Of a stretch of DNA of 64,000 bases, positions 12,887-23,728 are shown one piece after another. Location: contig JACEHZ010000372.1 of assembly GCA_017893485.1 (NCBI GenBank), positions 682,001-746,000 on the forward strand. The letters are read 5' to 3'. The stretch comes from Hemerocallis citrina (lineage: Eukaryota > Streptophyta > Magnoliopsida > Asparagales > Asphodelaceae). Under the pieces are notes generated by a model. The model was given only the letters and a program-made list of their open reading frames with translations. It was not told the origin of the DNA and did not search any database. Each line of letters begins with the position of its first letter. Positions within the stretch are counted from its first letter, which is position 1. Made by a program: the position numbers and the translations under genes.

Positions 12887-13854
12887 CTTGATTGACGACG
12901 AATAGATCCGTTAGTTGAAGAAGATGGGATCGAAAAACCCCGAGTAAAATCTCCCAAAAGCACGTGTGAAGCACGTGCAAGAATTCAACAGTAAGAGGAA
13001 AATCTCCACACCAGATCCCGCCGAACAGCAAACAACAAGACTTGATCCGCTGTGCCAAAACACGGGACAGCCAAACGGTCCAATGGGATGCCTCCTATGC
13101 AGTGGATCCACCCCAAACACGGAACAGCAAGCGAGGATCCGATGTGCCCGAACACCGAACAGCGACGACAGCCAATCACTGTTCGTCTTCTTCTTACGGC
13201 AGCGAGAGAGAGTGGGCAGCGCAGGCTGGCATGACGACTACGACGGCACTGCGGTGATGGCGAAGACGACGAGCGGCGATGACTAGCGGTGGAATTGGCG
13301 ACTGTGGCGGTAATGATGGCGATCCTCTGTTCTCGAGTTCGAAAATAGGGGAAGAGAGCGGAGAAGTGGGTTCGGGGTGTTGGCAGCGCGAACGGAGGTC
13401 GAAGAGGAGGTCGAGGTGATGAGGAGTTGGTGTCGACGATGGGATGGTGGTGCGATGATGGCGGTGAGGTTGAAGGGAGGAAATGGCGGTAGCGAAGCTA
13501 ATGGGTTCGGGAGTTGAGTTCGGCGAGGAAGATGACGGTTGAGGGTCGCGAGGTGATCGGGGATTGGGCCGATGGCAAAAGGAGGTCTGGGTAATGGTGG
13601 AGGTGGTGTAATGGGGGATGGGTTTGATAGATGAATGAGAAGGAGACGGGAATGTCGAAATGGGTTCGGGGTCTCGATGGAGTTGGGGATGATGGCGGAT
13701 GGGTGGCCGGAGGGCGAGATGTTGACGATGAGGAGGGGAAGGCGATGCGAGGGTGGAGCGGATTGGGTAAAGGCGATGGAGCAGATTGGGAGACGAGAGA
13801 CAATGCGAGATGTTGAAGATGGAGTGGGAGAGAAAATGGCTGGGTATTTAGGGT

Positions 13855-13905
13855 TTAATAGTATTTTAGGTTAGGGTTAGGGTTAGGGGGTGTTAGGGTT
13901 TAAAT
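13855..13905 (-). repeat. Telomere-like repeats near LTR promoter
   Basis: The plus strand reads TTAGGTTAGGGTTAGGGTTA followed by GGGGGTGTTAGGGTTTAA, so the minus (transcribed) strand carries AACCCTAA telobox-like repeats. Comparable motifs lie near the promoter of family A (TAGGGTTT at 3024-3055; CCTAACCCTAG at 30293-30303). True interstitial telomere DNA would be longer and perfect. Confidence 0.5.
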
Positions 13906-14213
13906 AGTGTGGGTTTGGTTTAATGGGTATTAGGGTATCCGCTTCGAGGGGGATCCAACAGGAGAAATGGTCAAAATGTATTAAAATGGGGAGATAAAGA
14001 GATGATTGACATAGAATAGCTCATTCTTCATGAAGAACGACATAAAGAGCACACACAATTGAATTAGATGAAAGGACAAAAAATTGAGTCGAACAAAATA
14101 GTGATTTTATTCGACCGGAAACAAAATACAGGATCACCATTTGAATATGAGAATACAAGGAATGAAAAATACAGTAGAAAAATGCAGATACGGAAAACAG
14201 GAATTACAGCTTT

Positions 14214-14640
14214 TGAGTCGAGGTTGGTGACCATATTTTCCTAAAGGTATCGCCTTAGTGAGGTGTCATTCGGTTTGGTGGTGGGAGCATCCCCAGCCCT
14301 AGGTTTATTGGACTGTTTGATATTGTGGAGCGAGTAGGAAAGGTAGCCTATCGTCTTGCATTACCACCAGCTTTATCAGGAGTGCACGATGTTTTCCATG
14401 TCCCACAATTCAGGAGATATATCCGCGATGAGAGCCACGTGATCGACTATTCTGAATTGACCGTGTGGCCGGATTTGAATTGTGAGATTTCGCTAGTTGC
14501 TATTTTGGATCGGCGGGAGAGTGCTTAAGAACAAGGTCATTAAGCTTGTTCGTGTTTCTTGGAATCCTCACTCGCCGGGTGAGTCGACTTGGGAGTTGGA
14601 GGAGGAGATTCAGCAGAAATTTTCTCATCTGTTCAAGTAG
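14214..14640 (+). pseudogene. Tekay-like integrase C-terminus and chromodomain
   Basis: After the nested LTR the frame resumes with a VGDHIFLKVSPL-like segment (14226-14260), shifts frame near 14260-14320, then reads RVGKVAYRLALPPALSGVHD and FHVPQFRRYI (14328-14425), the usual chromovirus integrase tail. A further frameshift near 14520 leads into KVIKLVRVSWNPHSPGESTW and LEEEIQQKF, ending at TAG 14638-14640. This last part is a chromodomain, thought in the family to steer integration toward methylated heterochromatic histones. Nesting in other elements fits that targeting. Confidence 0.88.
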
Positions 14641-14721
14641 CTTTTTGTTTTGTTCTTTCTTTTCTTTTTTAGGGTTACCCTATGTACTTCTTGTTTGAAT
14701 TTTGGGGACGAAATTCTTCTT
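14641..14721 (+). other. 3' untranslated stretch of Tekay-like element
   Basis: T-rich sequence ends in GGGGACGAAATTCTTCTTG, a motif widely seen just before the polypurine tract of Tekay/Del elements. No gene is present. Confidence 0.5.
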
Positions 14722-14739
14722 GTTAGGTGGGTAGGATTT
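14722..14739 (+). other. Polypurine tract
   Basis: GTTAGGTGGGTAGGATT, purine-rich and directly abutting the TG of the 3' LTR. It is the expected plus-strand primer, imperfect through mutation. Confidence 0.6.
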
Positions 14740-15260
14740 GTAACCCCTGTTTTCATTTTATGTATTTTTGTATGTATTTTTTTTCTTTTTGGGTATTTAT
14801 TCATCTTGCATTTCTTCGTCTCTTTTTGAACCGTGTAATGGATCTTCATTATCAATATTTTCATCTAATTGAATTGCCGCCTTGCCTCAACGATGCCTCA
14901 GCGCTAGCCCCCTATTGTACTTCTCCTCCCGATGCCGCATCAGACAACAGAAACGACAGCAACAGCGCTAGCCAGCATCGATGCCAGCCAGCGCCGCCTC
15001 TGTCCGGTGTCGTCCTGCCGTGCGCCGTCGTCCGTCCTCCCATCACAGTGCACCGGATGCCTTGGTCTTGGGGTGCGTGTGTTTATCTCCGAGCACACCC
15101 CGGCTATTTCCCTCTCTCTTTTACATGCACGTGTTGATCTCGGGCATGGGATTGTGTTCGCGATTGTGTTCGTGATCGGTTGTTCATTCGTTTGAGATCA
15201 TGCCCAGGAATCCGTTCCTGTTATTCTCGTCTCCTCATCGTTTTCATCGTCAATCTTCAG

Positions 15261-17392
15261 GCAAGTAACTTGTATTTCTTTTTATTGTATAATACAAGTA
15301 CTAAATACTGCCTGTAGTGTAGTTGCTTCAAGATCTATTCCCATGAAATCCCTTGTTTGATCCATTCATAGTTGTCTCGTACACACACGACATGAAATAA
15401 CTTAGATCTAATAAATTTTTGATGTATACATGCATGTTGTTCATGATTTATGAGGTATTGTATGATATTGTATGCTTGATGTGTTAGTAATAGTATAACT
15501 TGTTGTAGACTTGTGAAATACCTTATACCATGTTGCTTGGACATCTAGTATACCATATTTCGTGTTTTATTATTATTTGGATGTGTTACATATGAACTAG
15601 TTGATTTTATGCATGAAGAAGATTTATGTTTTCGATTGTGATCCTGCTTTTGTTCAGTATTTTAGACCTTATTAAGGTCAGTATATGAAAATTATTTGTG
15701 AATATAAATTAAAGAAAATTATGTCTAGTTTCCAAAATTTCTAACAGATCTCAGTTTAGATTTGTGAGTTGCAAGTTATTGCGGTTTTACTACAGATGTG
15801 TAGAAAATTTCAGATTCTAATTTATATGAATTCCGTATGCTTATTTATTTTTCTACAGATGCTAAATATAATATTTTGATCCAATATTTTGCTGAGTACA
15901 ACTAGACTTGATTGGAATTAACCCCTAATTATCGTGGATTTAATTGATAGATTTTATAACCTATTCTATGCTTGCAAACAACTACTATACTTGCAGAATT
16001 TTCATGCTGTTCAGTAAAGAACCTAAATTTCAACCTGATTCTATTTGCTGTTTATAAAAACTTTGTGAATATGAAATGTAGCCTACTGTATCTATTTTTT
16101 CACCCTTTTGACACATTTGGGTTTAGATTTATATTTTGTAATCTATTGCTGTTTTAGTACTGCTGTGTTTATGATTTCAGATTTACAAACTTGCTGTATC
16201 TTGCTATTTTCTGATTTTATTTGGCTATACTATCCATGTTGAAATATTATGAAATTATAGTCGCTTATACTAGACATACTAGGAAATGCCCCAGATTTTT
16301 CTTGGATTTAATCAGTAAGTTTTTATTCCATTTTCCTGCTTATGAATACAAACTCCTGATTTCTGGCTGAACATGTTTTCTGGATACAATTCTGTTTTGA
16401 GTCCAGTTTTTTGTGAATTACCATATGACTTGTATATATTTTATGGACTCTACCGGGATTCTACTTTCTAGATTTTCTGACGGATCCAGATTTGCATTTC
16501 CATGGCAACGGAAATCCCAAATTTGGTGCAGTACTGTCCTGCTGTCCAGAACTAGAATTTTCGTTGTCTTTGTCTAGTTTGAGTCATTTTTCACCCGTTT
16601 GTGTCCTTTGTTCAACTTGTACTTGTTCCTTGTCATCCTACCATGTTTTTTGACTTGTTTGTGCATGTCCATGCTTGCTTTAATAATAATAATAAGAAAT
16701 TAAGCCGGGGTTTAAAGGAAAAGATCTAATAGTGAAAAATACAGAAACGTGTACTCGGAAAAGGATTCATAGATCCTACTTGGTTATTTGGAGCATGATA
16801 CTTGGTTATTTGGAGCTTGACACGTGATTACTTGACACTTGCACACTTTACACGTAATAATTGGTTACTTGGAGCTTGATATTGGTTACCTGGAGCTTTA
16901 TACTTGTTACTTGGAGTTTGTCCCTGAGTACACTCCCCTCTATGATCCCCTATGAAATCTAAAACATAAATTGTATGAATGTAGCAACCATGTGGTAAAA
17001 ACCTGGGATGCATGAAGTGCTATCTAGATAGGACTAGATACAAGACTTGAACATGATCACTCGACACTTGCTATTTGTTACTTGTACATGATGCTTGACA
17101 CTTGTTACTCGTTACTCTTTTACATGATACTTGTTTACTCGACACTTGTTACATGCCACTTGCACTCGTTCATCTTGCCATGCTAGTTGTTTCTATTTCT
17201 TGACTTAGAGTTAGTTGCTCTATTTTGTTATTACATCCTTTCCATGCTATACTTGCTTCGGCTGTTACTCTATTCTTGTTTATCTTTCCTGTACTTGTTG
17301 CCTGCACTACAAGCGGCCCGTAACTTGCATTGACGGCCATTTTGTTTCTCTTTCCTTTTTTTTGCAATTTGTTGACTTGCAGATTATGGTGA
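15261..17392 (+). other. Predicted intron inside the 3' LTR
   Basis: CAATCTTCAG|GCAAGT (donor at 15261) and GACTTGCAG|ATTATGG (acceptor ending 17392), 2132 bp. This is the counterpart of 5182-7300; both splice sites survive although the two LTRs have diverged. Confidence 0.45.
16981..17023 (+). other. Conserved hairpin box in 3' LTR
   Basis: Second LTR copy of the GTAGCA..TGCTAC hairpin, ending TGCTAT, so one pair becomes G-U. Confidence 0.45.
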
Positions 17393-17774
17393 TCAGCTGC
17401 CCGAAGGAGTAGGTGATCTGAGATTCTGGTTGGTTGGAGTTCTTGCTATATCTATTTATTTCTTGTTGCTTATCTTGAATAATTATACTTGGTTACATGG
17501 ATATTTGTATTGGGCTTTTTGTCCCAGACCTGTGTTTTGTTCCAAATATGATTATTTGAAATTCAGTATTCTTGTTTTTCTCCAAGTAATCTTATTGACT
17601 ATATTGATTCAGTTATGCATGCGTGGTTGACTATTCTTCTTGTATCTCTCTTGTTTATACATGTGCTTGCTGTAAAGATCCTGACAGCTTATGAATGGTG
17701 AAATTTATTTGCTGGACTTAGTCACGTATTCGTATTCCGTATCTTCTTTATGGGAAGAGGGGTGTGACATAAAG

Positions 17775-18104
17775 CAACTTCGAGCCATGGGTATGGACTC
17801 CAAAATCATCTTATGAGGAGCTTCTAATGAGTTTTTGGGGCTGTTTTTAGGCGTAAGCTTGGCATTTACTCATTGTTTGCATCTAGAGAATTCTACAAGA
17901 TTTTTTAAAAAAATAAATGGCAAATTTTATTGAAAAATAAAACTAAGTGGCTGCTCTAGTGGCTGACATTTATTACATGTAGTGAACGGTATTCAAAAAT
18001 AAAACTATGCGATTGCTCTAATGGCTGACCTTTATTACATGCAGTGATCAGTAGGGAAAACAGTCTTTATTAAAACATATTGAAAATATATAGAGAAAGG
18101 GGGC
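17775..18104 (-). repeat. Relic Tat-like element: start of 3' repeat tail
   Basis: The first ~90 bases continue the 117-bp repeat (GAGCCATGGGTATGGACTCC at about 17782), proving that this is the other flank of the Tekay-like insertion. A/T-rich untranslated sequence follows. A short hairpin GGGGGCG..CGCCC lies at 18100-18116. No gene is present. Confidence 0.55.
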
Positions 18105-18251
18105 GTTAAGCGCCCTTTTTAAAGTTCATGAGGCATTTCACGTTCTAAGTCCCTGTTAATATCTCCTTGGTCCTCGTGTCTTCAAGTTGATGAGCCGCTG
18201 GGCGAACAACTTGGTAGATCTTGTCAGGGCTTGCCTGTTTTGGAGCGAGCC
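18105..18251 (-). pseudogene. Relic Tat-like integrase C-terminus
   Basis: Minus-strand translation reads LAPKQASPDKIYQVVRPAAH then QLEDTRTKEIL. This aligns residue for residue with the end of the intact element's integrase at 40.9-41.1 kb (LAPNWEGPYRIAKVVRPGAY, QLED versus RLED). Only ~250 bp separate it from protease sequence, so RT, RNase H and most of integrase are deleted. An in-frame TAG follows. Confidence 0.65.
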
Positions 18252-18499
18252 TCCCCTTGTTTTGCAGGAAGAATATGAGATTTCAAGTTTGCTAATGTGT
18301 TTAGGTTGGACTATTTGTTTTCGTTGAATGAGCGGAGTGGATTCGGGTGGGGGATTCAACTCTATTACTATATTCTGATTACGATGAATTTGTACCTTGT
18401 TATAGAGAGCATGGTAGGTTTGGAAGTTCTTGGTTGGATTGCTAAGGTAGTATCTTCAATCTCGTTTACTAGCTTATTGCGACTCCTTTCTGGCTAGAG

Positions 18500-20663
18500 C
18501 TCTATGACATCGAAAAGGAGAACTGAGCCCCCCATTGTGGCCGTGTAGCATGATTATGCTGCATGTTGGCTTCCTACAACTTGGCCCGTGCCTGCTTTTA
18601 TGGAGAATTTCATTTTCATGTGGAATGTGGAGGCAACTGCATGGAAAGCAGCCAGACCTGGACGACCAAATGTAGCATTGTAAGCAGCTTTGACATCAAC
18701 TACCATAAAGTCTAGTGCCTCTACTCGAGTAGTGGGGGCTTTTCCTGCTGTTATATCAAGTGTGATGATTCCTTCAACTTGAACGGGAGCACCGGAGAAC
18801 CCGTGGAGTGTGTAGCCGATAGACTTGAGAATGCATTCAAGAAGCAAATGTTCACAAAGCTTCCATTGTCTACAAGGATGCGTCATACCTCATGTTTCGC
18901 CATGCAAAGGCTTATAACCAATGTGCCATAGTGATTCATCCTGACGCCCTCTAGATCTTTATCGGAAAAAGACACAAGGACCCATAGGCTCTTGGCAGGT
19001 AGGATGTTATGCACCGAGTTCACCACCCTAACGAACACTTTGCCGGAGGAGTTGGAATCTCCCCCCATTGGCCTTCTGTGGATGGAGTGGAAGACTGCAT
19101 ATGCTCAGAGTATTGGGATTCAGAGGGATTCTCTTGATGCTTATTAGCCCCTCTTACCGGAGGTGTTTCAACATTGTTCTTTTGCTACGAATTGGGAGAG
19201 GTAGCCCTGGTGAATCAGGATTTCAAGTTCTTCGTTGAGGGCTTGGCAGCTGTCGGTGGTGTGTCCATGGTCTCTATAAAATGAGCACCACTTATTCATG
19301 TCTTTTCTCTTGCTGGTTGTGGTCATCTTAGGGGGAGGGCAGATTATTCCGTCCTTTTCAATTTTCATGAGTATGGCTATACACTTGATTTAAGGGGAGT
19401 AGACTTATCAAAGACGACACAACGTTGAGCTGCGCTATCTTTTTGAAACTTTCTGGGTCCTTCCTCGCTGGTATTCTATCGTCTGTTCCCAGAAGACGGA
19501 TACTTATGGCCTTGAGGATGAAGAGTTTTCGTAGCTCTGATATATTTATCACTACTCTCTAGGAGCTCGGTAAAATCTTTAGTAGGCTTTTTCACGAGGG
19601 CGGCCTTTAGATCTTTGTGGGCGACGTTGTGGCGGAAGGTGGCAGCTTCCACTGACTAGTCCAGGGAGGACATGGACCTTGCCTCGGCTGTGAAGCCCTT
19701 GACAAAGTCTTTCAGCAGCTCTCTGTCAATTTATTTTAATTTCAACAGAGAAGCACTTCTTTTTTCAGCCTTGCGGTTGGTGACAAAGTTCGCTATGAAG
19801 AGCCCCTCGAGTTAGTTAAAAGAGAATATCGAATCTTGAGTAAGGCGAGAGTACCACTCCCTCGCTGATCCCTTCAAGGTTGCAAAAAAAATGTTCGGCA
19901 CAGGAGTGCATCAGTGGCATTGTAGATCATCATGAGAGTTTTTAAACTCTTAATATGATTGGCCGGGTCAGATTCACCATCATAAAATTCAAACTGAGGA
20001 GGTTTGAAGTTCTTAGGAATGAGTGCATTGAGGATGAATTCTCTGAAAGTAGGTTGACTGGGGTGACAAGCCCTGCTAGAGCGGTTCCCTTCCTGCTTTA
20101 TCTTCTCCAAGTGGTCCTCCACTTCTCGGATGCGGCGAAGGACTTGATCGTCCCTCCCCTTGGACCTAGTTGAGTCACTAGACTCTTCTTCTTTTGAATG
20201 AGTAGAGTGGCAGCTCCACGAGTGTCAACCTTGATCATGAGTACCTTGAATGGCTTGGAGTTTGTCGTGCTTGAAGTTTTCAAGTTCATCCCTAGTGACA
20301 AGGGCCTTTTTCTCTTTGTTCTTCTTATGAAGCTTTCGACTTTTACGAGTCAAGCTTCTTTATTCACTATGCCCCTTATGAGATGAGAAGCGTCTTGATC
20401 TCTGCCTTCAAAGAGGGTTGTTTCTCCGATTTTCCTGATGTTCAGAATGGGAGGCCTCGCTCGGGCACGACTCTCATTTAAGCATATCTGAAGGTCGGAC
20501 CCCTGTTGTCTGAAGTTAATGACTTGGCAAACGTCACTTGACCCCTAGGGACCCTGTGAGGGCGTCGAGTGGTTGGCGACAGAATGAACTGAGATATGTT
20601 CATGTATAGGGTGTCATTCATGATGTGGTTCATGACAGCTTTTTCGGGTGCCCCTGGGTACAT
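18500..20663 (-). pseudogene. Relic Tat-like gag and protease
   Basis: In minus order: a probable gag start MYPGAPEKAVMNHIM (20663), a capsid entry segment FKPPQFEFYDGESDPANHIK and DALLCRTFF (about 20010-19885), a zinc-knuckle-like CSFYRDHGHTTDSC with ALNEELEILIHQGYLSQF (19280-19190), MGGDSNSSGKVFVR (19068), and a protease site RILVDNGSFVNI (about 18880-18845) with the D-N-G triad also seen in the better copy at 44.6 kb. The protease domain ends with GYTLHGFSGAPVQVEGIITL and FGRPGLAAFHAV. Many stops and frameshifts break it. It is homologous along its length to 43.3-46.6 kb but clearly older. Confidence 0.8.
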
Positions 20664-20689
20664 CTTTGTTGAAGTACTTGGATCAAGAT

Positions 20690-21172
20690 CGGAAGGTTGC
20701 TAACGCGGCCGATCGACCTGCAAAAAAGCCTACAACACCAGGGTCGGCCCCCGGTGAAAGACCCTCCGAGGCTTAAGTCAGAATCAGAATTTGGAAGAGA
20801 TTTTGAGAGTAGATAGAGAGATTTTAGATTACCTTCCGACTGAAGGAGGGGGAGGGTATTTATAGGCCTAAGAATCGGTTAGAAGATCGACTTGAATTTG
20901 CTATCTTCTGTAGAATTCCTCTTTAAGAGATAGAATTGATTACTCTCTCGTATGGAAAAGGAATTTGACTTACAACCCTAATGGGCTGCGTGTCACTCCT
21001 AGGAGGCCTAGTTACTTTTAATGTGCTTAGAAGTGGCCCATGTCTTATTAGTGAGTCTGAAGAAGACCTGAACCTGTCCGGGAGGTTCATTACTGATAAT
21101 CTGCCTTTAGAAGTTTTAAGATATGCACTGGAATCGTACAACCCTGACTTGCTGCGATTTTTACCATTATCA
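20690..21172 (-). repeat. Relic Tat-like LTR, truncated
   Basis: This segment parallels the 596-bp LTRs at 33342 and 46710: CTGCAAAAA then a CACC, CCCTCCGA.GCT.AAGTCAG, and GGTATTTATAGGC, ending TTACCATTATCA versus TTAGCCATATCA. A minus-strand TATA box CTATAAATACC is at 20855-20865. The part nearest gag (U5, primer-binding site, leader) is missing, so the LTR runs almost directly into the gag frame. Confidence 0.6.
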
Positions 21173-22097
21173 CTTTACATTTAATGCAAAACATCCTCCC
21201 ACAACTCGATCACTCTTCTTCCTCTTCCTCATATTCTTCATAAAGTAGATTCAATGCATTGTCTACTACAAAGCTCATTTTACAATGCATTGTCTCTACT
21301 TTGGTAGTAGAAAAGGAATTGTTGGAGTTCGGAAAAAGTTTATCTAATACAAGAGGGCTAAGAGCTAAGTTGATTCATTTGTGTAGATTCTAGGAGCTAA
21401 GTTGAGGGTGAGGTTGGTATATATATAGAGAGAGGATGACGGAAATGCAGAAGGTTGTTATGGCTGTTGAAAGGGTTACAACTTCAGTTTTGATCCTCCA
21501 AATGCCCATCTTTGAATTAGCATTAGCATATCTTTGAATGGTTTACCATTTTCCCAATGCCATTCCTACTGGTTTAAGAAATTTTCAATGTTGAACAAGG
21601 TTCTTATTGGAGGAATTAAACACAACCAAATTACTAGCACATGTAATGCATGTGCTGATATCTCGTTTATTCTTTGAAAGCTGATCGTTTTTAAAGAAAA
21701 ACAAGAAACTGATAATCATTTCACAAATAGATAATGAACATTAAACTCGGCAGTTACAATTGCAGAGATTCCAGTGTGAGTTTTAAACAATGTAGAAGGC
21801 ACACAATATCATAATTCGTCGTAACATAGATCAACTACGATGTCAATTCCAACTACATGCAGCTTGTTAACATTATACAGTACTCTGATAACATATATTG
21901 GACTATTAAATAAGTATAGTTCAATTAATGGTTCATATTACATGACTTTTATGATGTCTGTGGAGTTTATTCCTGCAGGCAACAATGAGGAATATTTTCC
22001 TCCATACTGTAGTTTTTTTTATACATGAAAATGACGACTTTTGTCTCCATTTATCAGTTATTTAATTGAAGGGTCCCTGCATCTCCACATAAACATG
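21173..22097. other. No gene recognised
   Basis: About 925 bp of A/T-rich sequence between the relic LTR and the LINE 3' end. One minus-strand stretch near 21210-21330 encodes an acidic run (LLYEEYEEEEEE) ending in a stop, but it has no recognisable domain and no other support. A T8 tract at 22013-22020 could mark an alternative LINE tail. Confidence 0.4.
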
Positions 22098-22587
22098 TTT
22101 TTTTTAGGAAAAAAGTGGAGTATAGTCACCATGTTTATTTAATAAGAAGTTAACAAAATAATCCCGCCTAACCGAAAAAATGTACACAAATACCAATATG
22201 AAATAAAATATAATACCTCCAACTACATAGGAAGGTGGGACCAAAGGTCAGGTTAAGGAAAGTAATCTACATAACAAGTATAAATATTTGCAGGAAAAAA
22301 GATACATAAAATGAGGTTTTCCCCAACATGTCCTTGGAGGGTGGGAGAAACGTGCTCCTCAATCCAGCGTCAGACCGATCTCCTCTTCATCATACTCGTC
22401 CACCTGGAAGGCCCTGAGAATCCTGCCTCTAGAACCCGATGCTGTAGCAGAAGCCCAAAGAGATATCAGATGCATTATAAGAGTTAAATTACCAGAAATA
22501 CTATTATGAGTCCCACGAAAGTAAAGTTATTTCTGTCTAGACATAAAACCTAGGTGGTAGTGGCGATAGCAATGTACCATGCCTTTT
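22098..22587 (-). other. L1-type LINE 3' untranslated region and tail
   Basis: On the minus strand the zinc-binding domain of ORF2 ends near 22588 and non-coding sequence runs to an A8 tract at 22105-22098, with AATAAA-like sequence shortly before it. This is the likely poly(A) end of the LINE. The upstream target duplication lies beyond the window and cannot be tested. Confidence 0.5.
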
Positions 22588-22938
22588 TCATATTGTCCTC
22601 TCAATAGCCAATCGTGGACCAACCCACAAGTCTTCATATACTTGGGGGTAAGTGGTCGTACCAAGGATTTTCAAAAACCTCCATTGGTACCTTTTGCTCC
22701 TTGGACAATCCACAAATAGGTGGTCTCTAGTCTCCATTTGACTAGCGCAGAAACTGCAATTGGTAGCAATGCTCGACTGTCTTTTAACGTGCTTTTCTCG
22801 TGTAAGGATAGCATCGTTAAGAACCAGCCAGAGAAAGAATCTAACCTTAAGAGGAGCCTTAGCCTTCCAAAGAACCGGCGTCCAGCTCATAGTGCACCCT
22901 CTAAATTGTATACAATGGTAGAGCGATCACACCGAGAA
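22588..22938 (-). pseudogene. LINE ORF2 C-terminal zinc-binding domain (zf-RVT)
   Basis: Minus-strand residues WKAKAPLKVRFFLWLVLNDA, ILTREKHVKRQ, CSFCASQMETRDHLFVDCPR are the reverse-transcriptase zinc-binding domain (PF13966 type) at the end of plant L1 ORF2, with C..C and H..C ligands visible. The frame is cut at 22938 by the solo LTR. Its upstream partner at 26034 ends ELDKNGFFS, the family's usual lead-in to this domain. Confidence 0.85.
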
Positions 22939-23480
22939 TGTAATATCCTAAGATTTCACTTTTAATAATACGTGCAAACTTCATGTGTATATTTTTATTT
23001 ATTTTATATGAAATCTCATTTTTGTATGAACAATTATTTTCGTTTATTTTTCTAAAAGCCTATTTCTAAAAGCCTATTTCTAAAAGCCTAAAACACTAAT
23101 TAATTGTTTTAGCCCACTTTAATTAATTATTAATTTGGTTGCCTTGGCCCACAAGCCTAAGCCCACTATTTATGAAGCCCACTAATTTAATTAATCAATT
23201 AAATGGCCACACTTGTCATATAGAGACAAAATGTGAACAATTTGATGAATTAAAATTGTACAAACTTCTACATAGGGGACTAGGTGGCACGTGCATACAC
23301 GTAAAATGCAATGCACACTTTATTGGGCCGATTTGTGCATTGGAGTGATGGGAGTGTGGGTGAGTGTGCATGGGTGGTTACTTAGTGTGTGGGTAGTTGC
23401 TATAACTCCTACTCCTATCCTAGCCCTCCATTCTATAACCATCCATTGAATCCTAGCCCTCCAATCTACTTCAAAACTAG

Positions 23481-23488
23481 TATAAATA
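23481..23488 (+). promoter_or_regulatory. LTR TATA box (family D)
   Basis: TATAAATA, followed by a C-rich stretch and by the predicted donor ~240 bp downstream. Confidence 0.55.
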
Positions 23489-23728
23489 CCGCCCCCCCTC
23501 CCCCCCTCATGCTTATATTCTACACGAAAGCATATATTAAAAGGAGACATTATATAAGAGATATATATTAGTGTGAGTGTGTGTATGTGTGTCCCCCCCT
23601 TTGGAGGCCGGCTTATCAACCCCATCTTGAAGCTCTCGGTTTTCTTTGGCAAGGAGCAAGGAGAAGAGTTCGCGCATTGCAATCTAGGAGGCTCTAAGGG
23701 ATTTTCTTAATTGGGTTTTCTTCAAAAG

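Larger units (their letters stand above)
10802..14208 (-). mobile_element. Solo LTR, family B, inside the integrase gene
   Basis: A 3407-bp insertion reads TTTCACGCCCCGCTTCCC at its left edge and ends GGAATTACA, with the duplication GCTTT on both sides. The flanking sequences encode consecutive parts of one integrase. The terminal motif AAATATGGAATACGAGCGCG matches the other Tekay-type LTRs, but the start on the minus strand (TGTAATTCCTG) differs from families A and C. It contains short repeats around CAAGTAACAAGT (11400-11600) and TATACTAGTTCATGAATC (11820-11945). Frames at 12837-13874 fall in its G+C-rich leader and are not gene-like. Confidence 0.86.
4676..17769 (+). mobile_element. Tekay/Del-like Ty3/gypsy chromovirus, full length but dead
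   Basis: A 13.1 kb element (9.7 kb without its nested solo LTR) is flanked by the duplication TAAAG (4671-4675 and 17770-17774). Two ~3.0 kb LTRs begin TGTAACCCCT; the right one ends GTGTGACA, the left one GGCGTTAGA. A primer-binding site matching initiator-Met tRNA follows the left LTR. Inside are protease, RT, RNase H, integrase and a C-terminal chromodomain, the gene order of a chromovirus. The sequence GGACGAAATTCTTCTTG before the 3' polypurine tract is typical of the Tekay/Del group. gag is missing and pol has many stops and frameshifts, so it cannot be autonomous. Confidence 0.9.
14740..17769 (+). repeat. 3' LTR of the Tekay-like element
   Basis: A 3030-bp direct repeat of 4676-7687 that ends GTGTGACA and is followed by the duplication TAAAG. 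Many substitutions and small indels separate the two LTRs, so the insertion is not recent. It holds the same leader, predicted intron and hairpin box. Confidence 0.88.

Noticed and set aside
12837..13874. Cluster of overlapping open frames on both strands
   Set aside because: G+C-rich, stop-poor leader of solo LTR family B. Frames overlap in several registers with no conserved product.
13855..13905. Interstitial telomere or chromosome-end fusion scar
   Set aside because: Only about three imperfect repeats, located inside an LTR near its promoter and echoed in another family, so an LTR feature is the simpler reading.
18097..18120. GGGGGCG..CGCCCTTTTT hairpin resembling a bacterial terminator
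   Set aside because: The sequence is plant nuclear DNA inside a retroelement tail; a rho-independent terminator has no meaning here.
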